A stretch of DNA of 64,000 nucleotides from Tardiphaga sp. P9-11 (GTDB lineage Bacteria; Pseudomonadota; Alphaproteobacteria; Rhizobiales; Xanthobacteraceae): contig NZ_NPKQ01000001.1 of NCBI RefSeq assembly GCF_008329525.1, positions 1,054,001 through 1,118,000 of the forward strand, written 5' to 3'. Positions 26,478-36,327 of this stretch are shown here, one piece after another (positions within the stretch are counted from its first letter, which is position 1; each line of letters starts with the position of its first letter). The notes below the pieces were generated by a model that was not told the DNA's origin, did not search any database, and worked only from the letters and a program-made list of their open reading frames with translations. Position numbers and translations under genes: made by a program.

Positions 26478-27251
26478 ATGCGCCAGGAAGACATCCTCCG
26501 ACTGCCGTCGATGCCGATGGCCGGCCCGAGCTATCCCGCCGGTCCCTATCGCTTCATCAATCGCGAATTCCTCGTCATCACCTACGAAACCGATCCTGAT
26601 CTGATCCGGATGGGCCTGCCGGAGCCGCTGGAGCCGATCGAACAGCCCATCGTCCACTATGAGTGGATCAAGATGCCGGACTCGTCCGGCTTCGGCAGCT
26701 ATACGGAAACGGGTCTCGTGATCCCCGCACGCTTCAAGGGCGAGGACGTCAATTTCGTCTCGCAGATGTATCTGGACGATGATCCGCCGATCGCTGCCGG
26801 CCGCGAGATCTGGGGCTTCCCGAAGAAATACGCCCATCCGAAACTCGAAGTGGTCAAGGACACGCTGACCGGCACGCTGGAATATGCCGGGCAGCAGGTT
26901 GCCATGGGCACCATGGCCTACAAGCACGGCGCGATGGCGGGCAATGGCGAAGCGACGCACGCCACGCTGTCCAAGACCCAGATCAATCTGAAGCTGATCC
27001 CCGGCGTCGATGGCAGCGCGGAAGTCTGTCAGCTGGTGGCGATCAACCTCACCGATATCACCGTGAAGGGCTCGTGGTTCGGCCCGGGTCGTCTGCATCT
27101 GGTCCCGCACGTGAATGCGCCGGTCGCCGACTTTCCGGTGCGCCGCGTGATCGGTGCGCATCATTTCCTGGCGGATCTGACATTGCCTTATGGCCGTGTC
27201 GTCCATGACTACAACAAGCAGAGCGATACACTCGCCGAAGCCGCCGAATAG
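26478..27251 (+). CDS. adc: Acetoacetate decarboxylase
   Basis: A 257-residue enzyme that decarboxylates acetoacetate to acetone and CO2 through a lysine Schiff base. The active-site region is GREIWGFPKKYAHPKLEV, where the adjacent lysines include the Schiff-base lysine of the family. The N-terminal IVHYEWIKMPDSSGFGSY and the C-terminal DLTLPYGRVVHDY segments also match Adc. The ATG at 26478 follows AAGGAG. Together with bdhA it disposes of 3-hydroxybutyrate. A known genus-type palindromic repeat follows immediately after the stop. Confidence 0.93.
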   Translation: MRQEDILRLPSMPMAGPSYPAGPYRFINREFLVITYETDPDLIRMGLPEPLEPIEQPIVHYEWIKMPDSSGFGSYTETGLVIPARFKGEDVNFVSQMYLDDDPPIAAGREIWGFPKKYAHPKLEVVKDTLTGTLEYAGQQVAMGTMAYKHGAMAGNGEATHATLSKTQINLKLIPGVDGSAEVCQLVAINLTDITVKGSWFGPGRLHLVPHVNAPVADFPVRRVIGAHHFLADLTLPYGRVVHDYNKQSDTLAEAAE

Positions 27252-27252
27252 A

Positions 27253-27297
27253 GCATGATCCGGAAAAGTGGAAACCGGTTTTCCGAACGCATCATGC
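27253..27297. repeat. GCATGATCCGGAAAA-type palindromic repeat
   Basis: GCATGATCCGGAAAAG (27253-27268) faces TTTTCCGAACGCATCATGC (27279-27297) across a short loop. The arms GCATGAT/ATCATGC and CGGAAAA/TTTTCCG pair. This sequence is a very common dispersed intergenic palindrome in Bradyrhizobium-type genomes. Two bases after adc, it may also act as a terminator or mRNA 3' end. Confidence 0.75.
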
Positions 27298-27446
27298 GCA
27301 AGCAAAGCGGCGGCTGACATACCGCTGTAACAAGGGTGTCATTAAGTGCCCGCGGCGGACTGACACAGTCAGAGAGCCGCAAGCAGATATTTTATTTTTT
27401 TGGTGGCGCATGCGTATTGCGTGGCGTGAAGAACGGTGGGTGTCCG

Positions 27447-28478
27447 ATGCAGCTTGAAGTGTCGGTCACATCTGCAGAGGTGACGTCCATACCAGGCGTG
27501 TCCGATCCAATTCCGGGTCTGGTCTGGGCCTTCCGTATCCATTCCGATGGCAAGCCGGAGCCATTGCCGGTCGATGCCGGCATCGATCTCGTCCATGGCG
27601 GGTTGCTGTGGCTGCACTTCAATCTCACTGACACGCGCGCTCTGCAGTGGCTGGCGCAAATTCCGCTCCATGCGCCCGAGCAGGCGCGAACGCTGCTGTT
27701 GTCGAAGGACACATATCAGCAGCTCCACGCCACCGATGACAGCATCTATGGTGTCATCTCGGACCTGTTGCGCGACATCGACGAGGCAACGGACGATACT
27801 GGCTATCTGCGCTTCGTAATGACAGAGCGATTACTGATCAGCGGCCGTCACCATGCGCTGTGTGCCGTCGATGCCACGCGTCGTTCGCTTGAGCAGGGCC
27901 AACGCATCGACAGCATGGCCGCGCTGCTTGAAACCATCGTCGAAAATGTCTGCGACACTATGGACGGCGTCGCCGACAGCCTCGCGCTATCGCTCGACGG
28001 GATCGAGGAGCAGGTCGTCTCCGGCGACTCCCGTGACATGTTGCAGAAGCTCGGCCGCCTGCGCCGTACCTGTGTGCGACTGCATAGGCAGCTTTCCGGG
28101 CTGCGCATCGTATTCCAGCGGCTCGAGGCCAAAGGTCAGCGCGAGTTGAAACCGGCGTTGCAGCTGCGCGCAGGCAAACTGGCGCAGCGGCTCGACGGGC
28201 TGGATCACAATGTGGTCGAGATGCGCGAGCGTAGCCGCCTCTTGCAGGAAGAGCTGCATCTGCAGATCGAGGAGCGCGGCAATGAAAGCCTGCGTGTGCT
28301 CTCGGTGCTGACAGCCTTGTTGCTGCCGCCGACGCTGGTCACCGGCATCTTCGGTATGAACACCAAGGGACTGCCGCTGACCGATGTCGAAACCGGATTT
28401 CTCTGGGCGGGCGCGCTGATCCTGGTGTCGTCGGCGTCGGCCTATGCCGTGATGAAGCGCCTCAAGATCATCAGGTAG
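27447..28478 (+). CDS. CorA/ZntB-like divalent cation transporter
   Basis: A 343-residue inner-membrane protein of the CorA superfamily. A long soluble N-terminal domain (1-270) ends in the helical stalk with many Arg/Lys/Glu residues. Two C-terminal transmembrane helices follow (VLTALLLPPTLVTGIFGMNT and FLWAGALILVSSASAYAVMK), with the signature GMN in FGMNTKGLP. The residues after GMN (TKGLPL) resemble ZntB, a zinc transporter, more than magnesium CorA. The ATG at 27447 is used; upstream sequence is not protein-like. A porin gene follows after 5 bases, so the two are likely one operon. Confidence 0.88.
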   Translation: MQLEVSVTSAEVTSIPGVSDPIPGLVWAFRIHSDGKPEPLPVDAGIDLVHGGLLWLHFNLTDTRALQWLAQIPLHAPEQARTLLLSKDTYQQLHATDDSIYGVISDLLRDIDEATDDTGYLRFVMTERLLISGRHHALCAVDATRRSLEQGQRIDSMAALLETIVENVCDTMDGVADSLALSLDGIEEQVVSGDSRDMLQKLGRLRRTCVRLHRQLSGLRIVFQRLEAKGQRELKPALQLRAGKLAQRLDGLDHNVVEMRERSRLLQEELHLQIEERGNESLRVLSVLTALLLPPTLVTGIFGMNTKGLPLTDVETGFLWAGALILVSSASAYAVMKRLKIIR

Positions 28479-28483
28479 CTGTC

Positions 28484-29845
28484 ATGGTTGGTGTGTTTCC
28501 GTGCTGGATGGCCCGTGCGATGATGGTGCTCGCCGGCCTTTCCACCTGTTGCGTGATCTCGCTGTCATCGGCGCATGCCGGCGATTGGCGCGACACCGGA
28601 CTGAAGCCGATCAATGACCGGCTTGCCGAATGGGGTGTGGCGTTGTCAGCCACCTATATCGGCGAGGCGCTCGGCAATGCCTCTGGCGGCATCCGGCGTG
28701 GTGCGGTCTATGAGGGGCGATTCGATTTTGGCGTCGATGTCGATCTCGACAAGGCGGTCGGCTGGAGCGGCGCGACCTTTCACGCCAATGTCTATCAGAT
28801 CCACGGCAACGGCTTGTCGCGCGACTATATCGGCAATCTGATGCTGGTCAGCGGCATCGAGGCGCTGCCGGCGACGCGGCTCTATGAATTCTGGATCGAG
28901 CAGTCGCTGTTCGGCGGCAAGCTGCTGGTGAAGGTCGGTCAGCAACCCTCCGATATCGAATTCATCGATAGCAAATACGACGATATCTTCGTCAACTCGG
29001 CGCTGGGCTGGCCCGGCATCACCGGCGTGATCCTCCCGGCTGGCGGGCCATCGCCGCCGCTTGCTGTGCCGGGTGTTCGCTTCAAGGCCAATCTGTCGGA
29101 CGCGTTCACGGCCTATCTGGCCGTGTTCAATGGCAGTGCGGCTGCGCCCGGCCCGAATGATCCGCAAATCGCTAACGCGCACGGCCTCGCATTTCGCGTC
29201 AACGATCCGCCGTGGATCATTGGGCAGCTGAAATATAGCTACAAGCTCGGGCCGTCCGATCTGCCGGGATCAATCACCGGCGGCGGTTGGGTGCATCTGG
29301 CCGAATTCGATGATGAGCGCTGGACCGCACAGGGCCTGTCGCAGGCCGATCCGGCCGGCACCGGCGAGCCGTTGATGCGGCGTGGTAATCGCGGTGTTTT
29401 CGCCGTTTACGAACAGCGGCTCGCCTTCAGCACACTCGGGCCTGACAAGGGCATCGGTTTCTTTGCACGCACGTCGATCAGCCCGTCGGATCGCAATCTG
29501 ATCAGCTTCTATCTCGATGGCGGCATTCAGGTGTCGGGTTTCTCGGCAGAGCGGCCGGAGGATAAGTTCGGCATCGCCATGACCTATGCGCGCATTTCGG
29601 AGGGCGCGCGCGGGCTTGATCGTGACGTGCAGCTTTTCACCGGCATTCAGTCGCCTGTTCGCGATTTCGAAGCCGTGCTGGAAATAACCTATCTCGCTGC
29701 GGTCGCTCCGGGTGTCGCGGTGCAGCCGGTGTTTCAATATGTGATGCATCCGGCTGGTGGCGCCGTCGATCCCAACGACGCCACGCAGACGAAGCGCATC
29801 AAGGACGCCGCTGTGTTCGGCGTCCGCACCACCATCAATTTCTGA
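28484..29845 (+). CDS. OprB-family carbohydrate porin
   Basis: A 453-residue outer-membrane beta-barrel protein. A signal peptide covers about residues 1-32 (MARAMMVLAGLSTCCVISLS, cleavage near AHA). The mature part starts with GDWRDTGLKPINDRLAEWGV and shows repeated aromatic beta strands (GATFHANVYQIHG, RLYEFWIEQSLFGGKLLVKV, KVGQQPSDIEF), ending in VRTTINF with a terminal Phe as expected of a barrel. The OprB family forms sugar-selective channels; the substrate here is unknown. It lies 5 bases after the CorA/ZntB-like gene. Confidence 0.88.
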   Translation: MVGVFPCWMARAMMVLAGLSTCCVISLSSAHAGDWRDTGLKPINDRLAEWGVALSATYIGEALGNASGGIRRGAVYEGRFDFGVDVDLDKAVGWSGATFHANVYQIHGNGLSRDYIGNLMLVSGIEALPATRLYEFWIEQSLFGGKLLVKVGQQPSDIEFIDSKYDDIFVNSALGWPGITGVILPAGGPSPPLAVPGVRFKANLSDAFTAYLAVFNGSAAAPGPNDPQIANAHGLAFRVNDPPWIIGQLKYSYKLGPSDLPGSITGGGWVHLAEFDDERWTAQGLSQADPAGTGEPLMRRGNRGVFAVYEQRLAFSTLGPDKGIGFFARTSISPSDRNLISFYLDGGIQVSGFSAERPEDKFGIAMTYARISEGARGLDRDVQLFTGIQSPVRDFEAVLEITYLAAVAPGVAVQPVFQYVMHPAGGAVDPNDATQTKRIKDAAVFGVRTTINF

Positions 29846-29851
29846 AACGTC

Positions 29852-30865
29852 TCAACAGGCAGCTTCGGCCGGCGTCTTGCTCAGGCCTGCAGCGGCGCCG
29901 GCAATCATCTCATAGGACTTCAGCCGCGTGGCGTGGTCGTAGACGTCCGAGACGATCATCAGCTCATCTGCGCCGGTCTCCTCGACCAGCGCAGCGATTC
30001 CGGCGCGCACCGTTTCCTTCGAGCCGATGATCGAACGACGCAGCATCCCCATCGCCTGCATCTTCTCGGCCGGCGACCAATAGGTCTCGATGTCGTCGAT
30101 CGGCGGCGCGCTCAGCCCGCGGGTGCCCCGGAACATGTTGGTGAACGACATCTGCTGCGTGGTCCACAACCGCTTCGCTTCCGCGTCGGTGTCGGCGGCG
30201 ATGATGTTGACGCCGACCATCGCATGGGGCTTCGTCGACTGTTCGGAGGCTTCGAAATGCTGGTGATAGATCTGTAGCGCCTGCAGCAACTGGTCGGGCG
30301 CGAAATGCGAGGCGAAGGCGTAGGGCAAGCCGAGCGCCGCGGCGAGCTGCGCGCCATAGGTCGAGGAGCCGAGAATCCACAGCGGCACGTCGGTGCCTGC
30401 GGCAGGTACGGCCTGCAGGCGCTGGTTTGGGCCGGCCGGGGCGAAATAGGCCTGCAGTTCCTGGATGTCCTGCGGGAAATTGTCTGAATTCTGAAGCGAG
30501 CGGCGGAGTGCTCGCATGGTCATCTGGTCGGTGCCGGGTGCGCGGCCGAGGCCAAGATCGATACGGCCGGGAAACAGCCGCGCCAGTGTGCCGAACTGTT
30601 CGGCGATGACGATGGGGGCATGGTTCGGGAGCATGATGCCGCCGGCGCCGACCCGAATGGTCTTGGTCCCCGCCGCGATATGGCCGATCACCACCGAGGT
30701 CGCCGCGCTGGCGATGCCGATCATGTTGTGATGCTCGGCCACCCAGAAACGCTGATAGCCCCATCGCTCCGCATGGCCGGCCAGATCCCGGGAATTATCG
30801 AGCGCGCCGCGCGCGTCGGTGTCCTGGGTGACGCGGACGAGGTCGAGGATAGACAGTGCAGTCAT
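29852..30865 (-). CDS. LLM-class flavin-dependent oxidoreductase
   Basis: A 337-residue luciferase-like (bacterial luciferase family) oxidoreductase that uses FMN or F420-type flavin. Typical motifs are [20 protein letters not shown] near the start and [20 protein letters not shown] with [20 protein letters not shown]. The C-terminal stretch includes [20 protein letters not shown]. The start at 30865 ([12 protein letters not shown]) matches the standard N-terminus; the frame upstream is not homologous. Substrates of this family range from alkanes to dyes, so no specific reaction can be assigned. Confidence 0.9.
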   Translation of the reverse strand: MTALSILDLVRVTQDTDARGALDNSRDLAGHAERWGYQRFWVAEHHNMIGIASAATSVVIGHIAAGTKTIRVGAGGIMLPNHAPIVIAEQFGTLARLFPGRIDLGLGRAPGTDQMTMRALRRSLQNSDNFPQDIQELQAYFAPAGPNQRLQAVPAAGTDVPLWILGSSTYGAQLAAALGLPYAFASHFAPDQLLQALQIYHQHFEASEQSTKPHAMVGVNIIAADTDAEAKRLWTTQQMSFTNMFRGTRGLSAPPIDDIETYWSPAEKMQAMGMLRRSIIGSKETVRAGIAALVEETGADELMIVSDVYDHATRLKSYEMIAGAAAGLSKTPAEAAC

Positions 30866-30963
30866 GACGGAGCTCCCATTGCCCTCGGCATGTGGGCATG
30901 GCGGGGGCGGATTGCCAGCCGGTTGCGCGACCGGCATGGCAGCCCGGCGTTACCCCCGAGCGG

Positions 30964-31878
30964 TCAGGTCAGACCCGCGTGGAAGGCGCGGACGATCGCT
31001 GCGCATTCGGCCGGTTTTTCCATCTGCATGAAATGTGAGGCATCCTTCACCGTGGTAAAGGAGAAGCCGCCGTCGCGCGCGAAGGCACGCTCCATGTCGA
31101 CGAACGGGCTGGTTCTCGTCTTCGGTTCACCGGCGACGAGCTGCACCGGCAGCCTGACACTGCACATCCGCTCCCAGGCGCCCGGGAGATCCTGCATGGT
31201 GAAGATGCTGGCCTCGAACTCCCTGGCGCAGGCGAGTTCATAGAGCTGCCTGTCGTCGTTCCAGCGCAGCGTGGATGCGGCGAGTGCCTGCAGTCCGGCA
31301 TCGTCGACGCCGGTAAATGCCGAGCTGCGGTGATAGGACTCGAACAGCTCCTGTACATTCGGAAAGGTGGTGCGACGTTGCGCGGCGCGTCCGGCTAGCC
31401 TGTCATTTTCTGTGCGGAAACTCTGGAACTCCGGATAGCTCGCTGGCGGCGTCGCCGGCGGCTCGAAGCCGACGATACCGATCCACGGCGTCTCATATTC
31501 GGCGGCATGCAGCAGGGTCGTCAGTGCGCTCATCGAATGAAATGCACCGAGGCTCGGCGCCGCGCCGAGTTCGCGGGTGATCCCTTGCATGATCGCCTCA
31601 TAGTCGCGGATAAGCTGCGGCCAGACATGCGGGATGGGCTGGCGATACGGACTGCTCCGACCGTGATGACGGAAGTCGAACACCACAGTCTCGTAGTCAT
31701 CCGTGAAGAGACGCCAGAAGCTTTGAAAGGCATCGATGGCGAGACCATTGCCATGGCTGCAGATCACGCGCGGGCCTTGCCCATAGACGCGTACGCTGGC
31801 TGTGGCGCCGTCTTCGAGCAGAACCTGAAAAGCGTGCGTCTCGGCCGCAAGGGCCGGAGCGGAAGGCGCATAGTCCAT
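30964..31878 (-). CDS. Alpha/beta hydrolase
   Basis: A 304-residue alpha/beta-fold hydrolase. The oxyanion segment VICSHGNGLAIDAFQSFWRL has the usual HGN, and the nucleophile elbow lies in the LGAFHSMSALTTLLHAA region (Ser in HSMS, a GxHSMG-like elbow). DFRHHGRSSPY is the typical strand before it. The C-terminal HFMQMEKPAECAAIVRAFHA contains the catalytic-type histidine (SHFM) and the acid. The ATG at 31878 lacks a good ribosome binding site. It is transcribed in the same direction as the LLM oxidoreductase gene, 98 bases apart. Confidence 0.85.
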   Translation of the reverse strand: MDYAPSAPALAAETHAFQVLLEDGATASVRVYGQGPRVICSHGNGLAIDAFQSFWRLFTDDYETVVFDFRHHGRSSPYRQPIPHVWPQLIRDYEAIMQGITRELGAAPSLGAFHSMSALTTLLHAAEYETPWIGIVGFEPPATPPASYPEFQSFRTENDRLAGRAAQRRTTFPNVQELFESYHRSSAFTGVDDAGLQALAASTLRWNDDRQLYELACAREFEASIFTMQDLPGAWERMCSVRLPVQLVAGEPKTRTSPFVDMERAFARDGGFSFTTVKDASHFMQMEKPAECAAIVRAFHAGLT

Positions 31879-32039
31879 ATGGGGGTGAATCCGTTATATT
31901 TCGGAGCAGAAGGCGAAGCTGTCGCATGCTTGGCCGGACCGCAGAGTCTAAGAGACTTCGCTGCTCACCGTCAGTTCGTATGCAGATGCAGGTTACAAAG
32001 CGCGGCGGGGCGGTTCAAGCCACAGCAGGTCATACCAGC

Positions 32040-33314
32040 TCAGCTGGAACGCCGGACGATCGCCACGCGCCCGTCGAGCGGGATCGTCGCGTGCCCGTTG
32101 GTTACCGGCACGCGCCGCCAGTCGGCGCTATCATTCGGACGGTTGAACGAGAGCGAAGTGGCCGGACCATCGACGGCGATATCGATCGGCTCCGTGGGCA
32201 GCGAGATGTCCTCGGCCTTCTCCACATTCCAGCAGCGCACGGCGCGCCACACCGCAAGCAGCGGTTGTCCCTGCGCATCCTGAAACGCGATATGCCGCAG
32301 GTCCGGTGCCGTGGATGCCACGCGTAGCGGCAGATCGTTTTTGGCGCGGCGTGCGCCTTTTAATGCGGACAGGAGATTCCGGATCGCATGGTAGCCGGGC
32401 TTCGGCGAGCCGTCATTGCGGACGAGGCCCCAATGATGCTCTCCGTCGTCGGGATCGGTACCGCCGTCGAAAAATTCGTAGAGGAATGTCCGGAGAATGC
32501 CGAGGCGGAAGTTGTTGAGCAGCAGCCGCGGCAGATAGATCGCCGCCGCTGTCTCCGAAACGCCGGAGGTGCCGGGCTTCACGACGTTGCAGTAGCCGCA
32601 TTCGGTTGCCAGCGCGGGCGCGCCGGGTTTGAACGCGTCGCGCATATTGTGCAGATACCACGACACTGCGGCGTAATCGTTGGTTGTTTCCGGCTCTTGT
32701 GCCTTCTGCACATAGGAGTGGATCGCGACGGCGTCGCTGAACTGCGCGGCCGGGCGCAGCAGCGCGACGTCGGCGGGCTTCCAGTTGATCACGCTGGGCG
32801 ACAGCAGCGGCAACTCCGCCGCCGCATATCGCGCGCGCAGCGCAGCGTGCACCTCGCGCTGATAGTTCACGACGACATTGCTCCAGCCCGGCTTCGCCAG
32901 CGGCAGCGACAGGAACCAGTCGCTGTTGCCCTCGTTCTGGCCCTCCATCGCCGAGATGCGCTCGATGCCCAGTGCGGCGAGGTAAGTCATCATCTCCGGC
33001 ACGGTGTTGGTCGCGGGCGATACCACAAGATTGAACAGGATGTTCGAGCGTTTGTTCAGTGTGCGCCAGCGATCGAGATCGTTGCTTGGCCTCAACTCGT
33101 CGCGCAGATGGCGAATGCCACTGGCCGCGAGCAGATCGTGAAACCGGTCGAAATGACTCGCATATGGCTCGCTGCTGATATGCACATTGACGCCGACACT
33201 GTCGGTAAAGGTGTCTGACGGGCCTGGAAGCGGCAGGGCGGCCAACGGACCGGAGCGCAGCATCATCGATGCTGCGCCTCCCGTCAGGATGGCTCGTCTG
33301 CTCAGGCTGGGCAT
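32040..33314 (-). CDS. Tat-exported clan GH-A-like glycoside hydrolase
   Basis: A 424-residue protein. The start at 33314 gives MPSLSRRAILTGGAASMML, a twin-arginine signal, with cleavage near ALPLPG. The mature part looks like a TIM barrel of clan GH-A (GH39/GH5-like). VGVNVHISSEP resembles the first strand. ISAMEGQNEGNSDW holds an Asn-Glu pair at the place of the acid/base in that clan. PALATECGYCN holds a Glu in the place of the nucleophile, followed by TFLYEFFDGGTDPDDGEHHW with the clan-like aromatic strand and GYHAIRNLLSALKGA. The last part is a beta-sandwich-like domain. The polysaccharide substrate is unknown. It is divergent from an MFS gene. Confidence 0.72.
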   Translation of the reverse strand: MPSLSRRAILTGGAASMMLRSGPLAALPLPGPSDTFTDSVGVNVHISSEPYASHFDRFHDLLAASGIRHLRDELRPSNDLDRWRTLNKRSNILFNLVVSPATNTVPEMMTYLAALGIERISAMEGQNEGNSDWFLSLPLAKPGWSNVVVNYQREVHAALRARYAAAELPLLSPSVINWKPADVALLRPAAQFSDAVAIHSYVQKAQEPETTNDYAAVSWYLHNMRDAFKPGAPALATECGYCNVVKPGTSGVSETAAAIYLPRLLLNNFRLGILRTFLYEFFDGGTDPDDGEHHWGLVRNDGSPKPGYHAIRNLLSALKGARRAKNDLPLRVASTAPDLRHIAFQDAQGQPLLAVWRAVRCWNVEKAEDISLPTEPIDIAVDGPATSLSFNRPNDSADWRRVPVTNGHATIPLDGRVAIVRRSS

Positions 33315-33573
33315 TTCGATCTCGCACGCTTGAAGCCCCGGTGAGGCCTCGGGGCAATCTGGATCTGTTAGACTTAATAAACCGCCGAGCGACAAGAGAT
33401 GTTCTCGTCAGCGATCAACCGAATCGGTCCGCGGGCCCGCAGGATCACCATCATCGCGGCAACGAACCACTGTACGCGCTCGCAAAAACGTGAGCTACGA
33501 CATCCCTCGGCCTGTCGGCTTCGGCTCGTCCCGTGCGTCTTCCACTCAGAGAGCGCTAACGTGGAGACCAGAA

Positions 33574-34791
33574 ATGTCCAATTTTCACTATCGCTGGGTA
33601 ATCGTCGCCGCCGGCGGCCTTCTGGGCTGCGTCGCGATCGGCGGCATGTTTTCGCTGCCGGTGTTCCTGCAGCCGATCGCGCGGGACACCGGCTGGTCAG
33701 TCACCGGTATATCCAGCGCCATGACAATTGGCTTCCTCGCAATGGCTGTCACCAGCATGATCTGGGGCACCTTGTCCGACCGATTGGGGCCACTCCCGGT
33801 GGTGTTGACCGGGTCGGTCGTGCTCGCGTCAAGCCTGGCGCTGGCGAGCCTGGCGACATCTCTGGTCGCATTTCAATTTATCTTTGGGCTGATGGTCGGC
33901 GGCGCCACCGCCGCTATCTTTGCGCCGATGATGGCGACGGTGACCGGCTGGTTCGATACGCATCGCAGCCTGGCCGTCTCGCTGGTTTCGGCGGGGATGG
34001 GCATGGCGCCCATGACCATGTCGCCGCTGGCGGCCTGGCTCGTTTCGAACCACGATTGGCGCACCTCGATGCAGATCGTGGCCCTCGTCGTGGCCGCGAT
34101 CATGATTCCAGTCTCGCTGCTGGTGCGCCGCGCGCCGGCGCTGGAGGGCGCGCCTGCCGCTCCGTCCGCCGAGCCGGTGCAAGCAGAGATGTCGCGCGCG
34201 CAGGCGCTACGCTCGCCACAGTTCATCATCCTGCTGCTGACGAATTTCTTCTGCTGCGCCACGCATTCCGGGCCGATCATCCATACTGTGAGCTACGCGA
34301 TCAGCTGCGGCATACCGATTGTCGCCGCGGTCACGATTTATAGCGTCGAAGGTTTGGCAGGGATGGGCGGTCGTATCGCCTTCGGCCTGCTCGGTGACCG
34401 TTTCGGCGCCAAACGTGTACTGGTCCTTGGCTTGCTCGCCCAGGCGTTCGGCGCGCTCGGTTTTATCTTCGTGCGCGAGCTTGGCGGGTTCTACTCCGTG
34501 GCGGCGGTCTTCGGCTTCATCTACGCCGGCACCATGCCGCTCTACGCCGTTCTCGCGCGCGAAAACTTTCCGCTGCGGATGATGGGCACAGTGATCGGCG
34601 GAACGGCCATGGCCGGCAGCCTTGGCATGGCGACTGGACCTCTCGCCGGAGGTTTGATCTACGACGCGTTCGCCAGCTACGCTTGGCTCTATATCGGCTC
34701 CTGGATCATGGGGCTCGGCGCTTTCCTGATCGCAATGACATTCAGGCCGATGCCGGTTGCGAAAGCGGAGCCCCGGCCCGTGCCGGCGTGA
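33574..34791 (+). CDS. MFS transporter
   Basis: A 405-residue inner-membrane transporter with about 12 hydrophobic helices. The motif between helices 2 and 3, GTLSDRLGPLPVVL, is the MFS signature (GxxxDRxGxR type), repeated in the second half as GLLGDRFGAKRVLVLG. The fold resembles the monocarboxylate/oxalate-formate type (MSNFHYRWVIVAAGGLLGCV start). The ATG at 33574 follows GGAGACCAGAA. It is divergent from the glycoside hydrolase gene (259 bases apart); whether the two share a substrate is unknown. Confidence 0.9.
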   Translation: MSNFHYRWVIVAAGGLLGCVAIGGMFSLPVFLQPIARDTGWSVTGISSAMTIGFLAMAVTSMIWGTLSDRLGPLPVVLTGSVVLASSLALASLATSLVAFQFIFGLMVGGATAAIFAPMMATVTGWFDTHRSLAVSLVSAGMGMAPMTMSPLAAWLVSNHDWRTSMQIVALVVAAIMIPVSLLVRRAPALEGAPAAPSAEPVQAEMSRAQALRSPQFIILLLTNFFCCATHSGPIIHTVSYAISCGIPIVAAVTIYSVEGLAGMGGRIAFGLLGDRFGAKRVLVLGLLAQAFGALGFIFVRELGGFYSVAAVFGFIYAGTMPLYAVLARENFPLRMMGTVIGGTAMAGSLGMATGPLAGGLIYDAFASYAWLYIGSWIMGLGAFLIAMTFRPMPVAKAEPRPVPA

Positions 34792-34979
34792 GGACAAATC
34801 TTCGAGTCGTCATTTGCGGGTAACGCGCTTTTTTGGAATATAGCCCGTCGTCAACGGATTATCGCTGATGAACTACTGGTGCTTCAGCCGGTGTTGAATT
34901 AAGGCGCCAAGTTATTGTTGTTCGGACGAACGTCGCTCGCTATTAATTGGGGTTCAACGGAATCCCACGGCTATCCTGA

Positions 34980-35993
34980 TCAGACACGGTGAAGGCGACC
35001 TTCCGCGTCGAGCCATTTCGTTTGTTCGGCAAAGTGCGCGCGCACATCTGAAAGCGACCTGTCGGCGTGCGCAAGCGCAAGACCTCTCTCCCGGGCGTCG
35101 CTCGGTGTCATTGCAAAGCGCGCGCGGAAGCCGCGCAGAAACTGATCGCTGCTCGAAAAGCCAAGGTCATAGGCGATTTCTGTAATCGGGCGCGATGGGC
35201 TGGCAGATCGCATGAGCTCACGATAGGCGGCCTCCAACCGTCTTTCACGCACCAGCTTGGCTACGCCGCCATCGGAAGAAAACATCCGGTAGAGATGAGC
35301 GCGTGAAACGCGGAAACGGCGCATGAGCAAAGCGGGACCAAGATCCGGCTCGGTGAGATTCGAGTCGATGAACTCCAGCATGCGCCGTCGCAGTACCTGC
35401 GCAAGCAACGGGTCGCCTACTGTCCCCTCGGGATCGCGCCGCGCGATCCCCGAGGCAAGCAGCTCAATCGCCGCCTCTTCGATGGCCAGCGTGTCAGTGC
35501 TCTCCATGTCTGGCGCCGTGTCAAACAGGCTGACAATGAATTCGGAGAGAAGCCGGGTGACCGGATCGCCGGCCTTGAGCACCACGCCGTGAAGGCTGCG
35601 GCCGCTTGCTGCCTTGTCGATCTGCTCGCGCGGCAGGGTGATCGACATGGTGGAGCCAGCACATGCAGAGCTTGTGAATGTGCGGGCAAGATCGAAGACG
35701 CAAATGTCGCCGGGTTTGACCGATATCGCTTGACCGCCGCAGTCGCCTTCAAGTGCGCCAGCAACGAATAACTGAATCAGATACTGATCGAGCCCGCTTT
35801 GCCGAATGATACGACGGTCACGGCTATAGTGCTGTCGGTTGAAACTGGTCGGGCCGATCAGCAGCGTGCCCGCGGTGCGCACGCGGACCGAGCCTTCGAG
35901 CGTGGAAACACTGTCGTCCACACTCTGCGTGGTCTCAAAGTATGGCCGTGTGATCTCGCGCCAGACTTCGGTGCGAAGACTTGTTTCGATCAT
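34980..35993 (-). CDS. AraC-family transcriptional regulator
   Basis: A 337-residue regulator with an N-terminal cupin-like sensing domain (AraC_binding_2 type: GQAISVKPGDICVFDLARTF) and a C-terminal AraC helix-turn-helix pair. The first helix-turn-helix is RFRVSRAHLYRMFSSDGGVA, and the second region holds ITEIAYDLGFSSSDQFLRGF and RARFAMTPSDARERG. The ATG at 35993 (MIETSLRTEV) is chosen; the frame extends upstream without coding character. It is divergent from the autotransporter gene and may control it through the 334-base intergenic region, which contains a palindrome at 36144-36155. Confidence 0.88.
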   Translation of the reverse strand: MIETSLRTEVWREITRPYFETTQSVDDSVSTLEGSVRVRTAGTLLIGPTSFNRQHYSRDRRIIRQSGLDQYLIQLFVAGALEGDCGGQAISVKPGDICVFDLARTFTSSACAGSTMSITLPREQIDKAASGRSLHGVVLKAGDPVTRLLSEFIVSLFDTAPDMESTDTLAIEEAAIELLASGIARRDPEGTVGDPLLAQVLRRRMLEFIDSNLTEPDLGPALLMRRFRVSRAHLYRMFSSDGGVAKLVRERRLEAAYRELMRSASPSRPITEIAYDLGFSSSDQFLRGFRARFAMTPSDARERGLALAHADRSLSDVRAHFAEQTKWLDAEGRLHRV

Positions 35994-36143
35994 ATCCGTC
36001 GAGAGAAACAAATCGTCCGGTATGATGGAATGCCCTTCTTCCGGCTCACCATGCCGCGCATTGTGACTACGATAACAGAGGTGAATCAAACGTAAAATGA
36101 TTCGCTTCGATTTTAGCTCTGCACCTTCGCATACGTCCGTTGC

Positions 36144-36155
36144 CGTCACGTGACG
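36144..36155. promoter_or_regulatory. Perfect 12-bp palindrome upstream of the autotransporter
   Basis: CGTCACGTGACG, between the divergent AraC-type and autotransporter genes. The rest of the 334-base gap 35994-36327 shows no supported gene, only an A/T-rich stretch near the AraC gene and short non-coding frames. As AraC proteins usually bind direct repeats, the binding protein is uncertain. Confidence 0.4.
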
Positions 36156-36327
36156 ACGGGGCGTCGCCCGGTTGAAATGCAGCGCTCGAACAAATGAGAC
36201 AGGACGCGGAGCGCATACCTCGTATTCGTGTGTATCTCGTCGCGCCGCGCGTGTGGCGATTGTATCGGTGCGGTCGCAACGTCCCGCCGTTGAAAATGCA
36301 AGCGGGCTGGAATGAAGGGGCTGGGAA

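Noticed and set aside
36067-36279. 70-residue minus-strand frame between the AraC and autotransporter genes
   Set aside because: Arg/Ser-rich, no ribosome binding site and no family; treated as intergenic.
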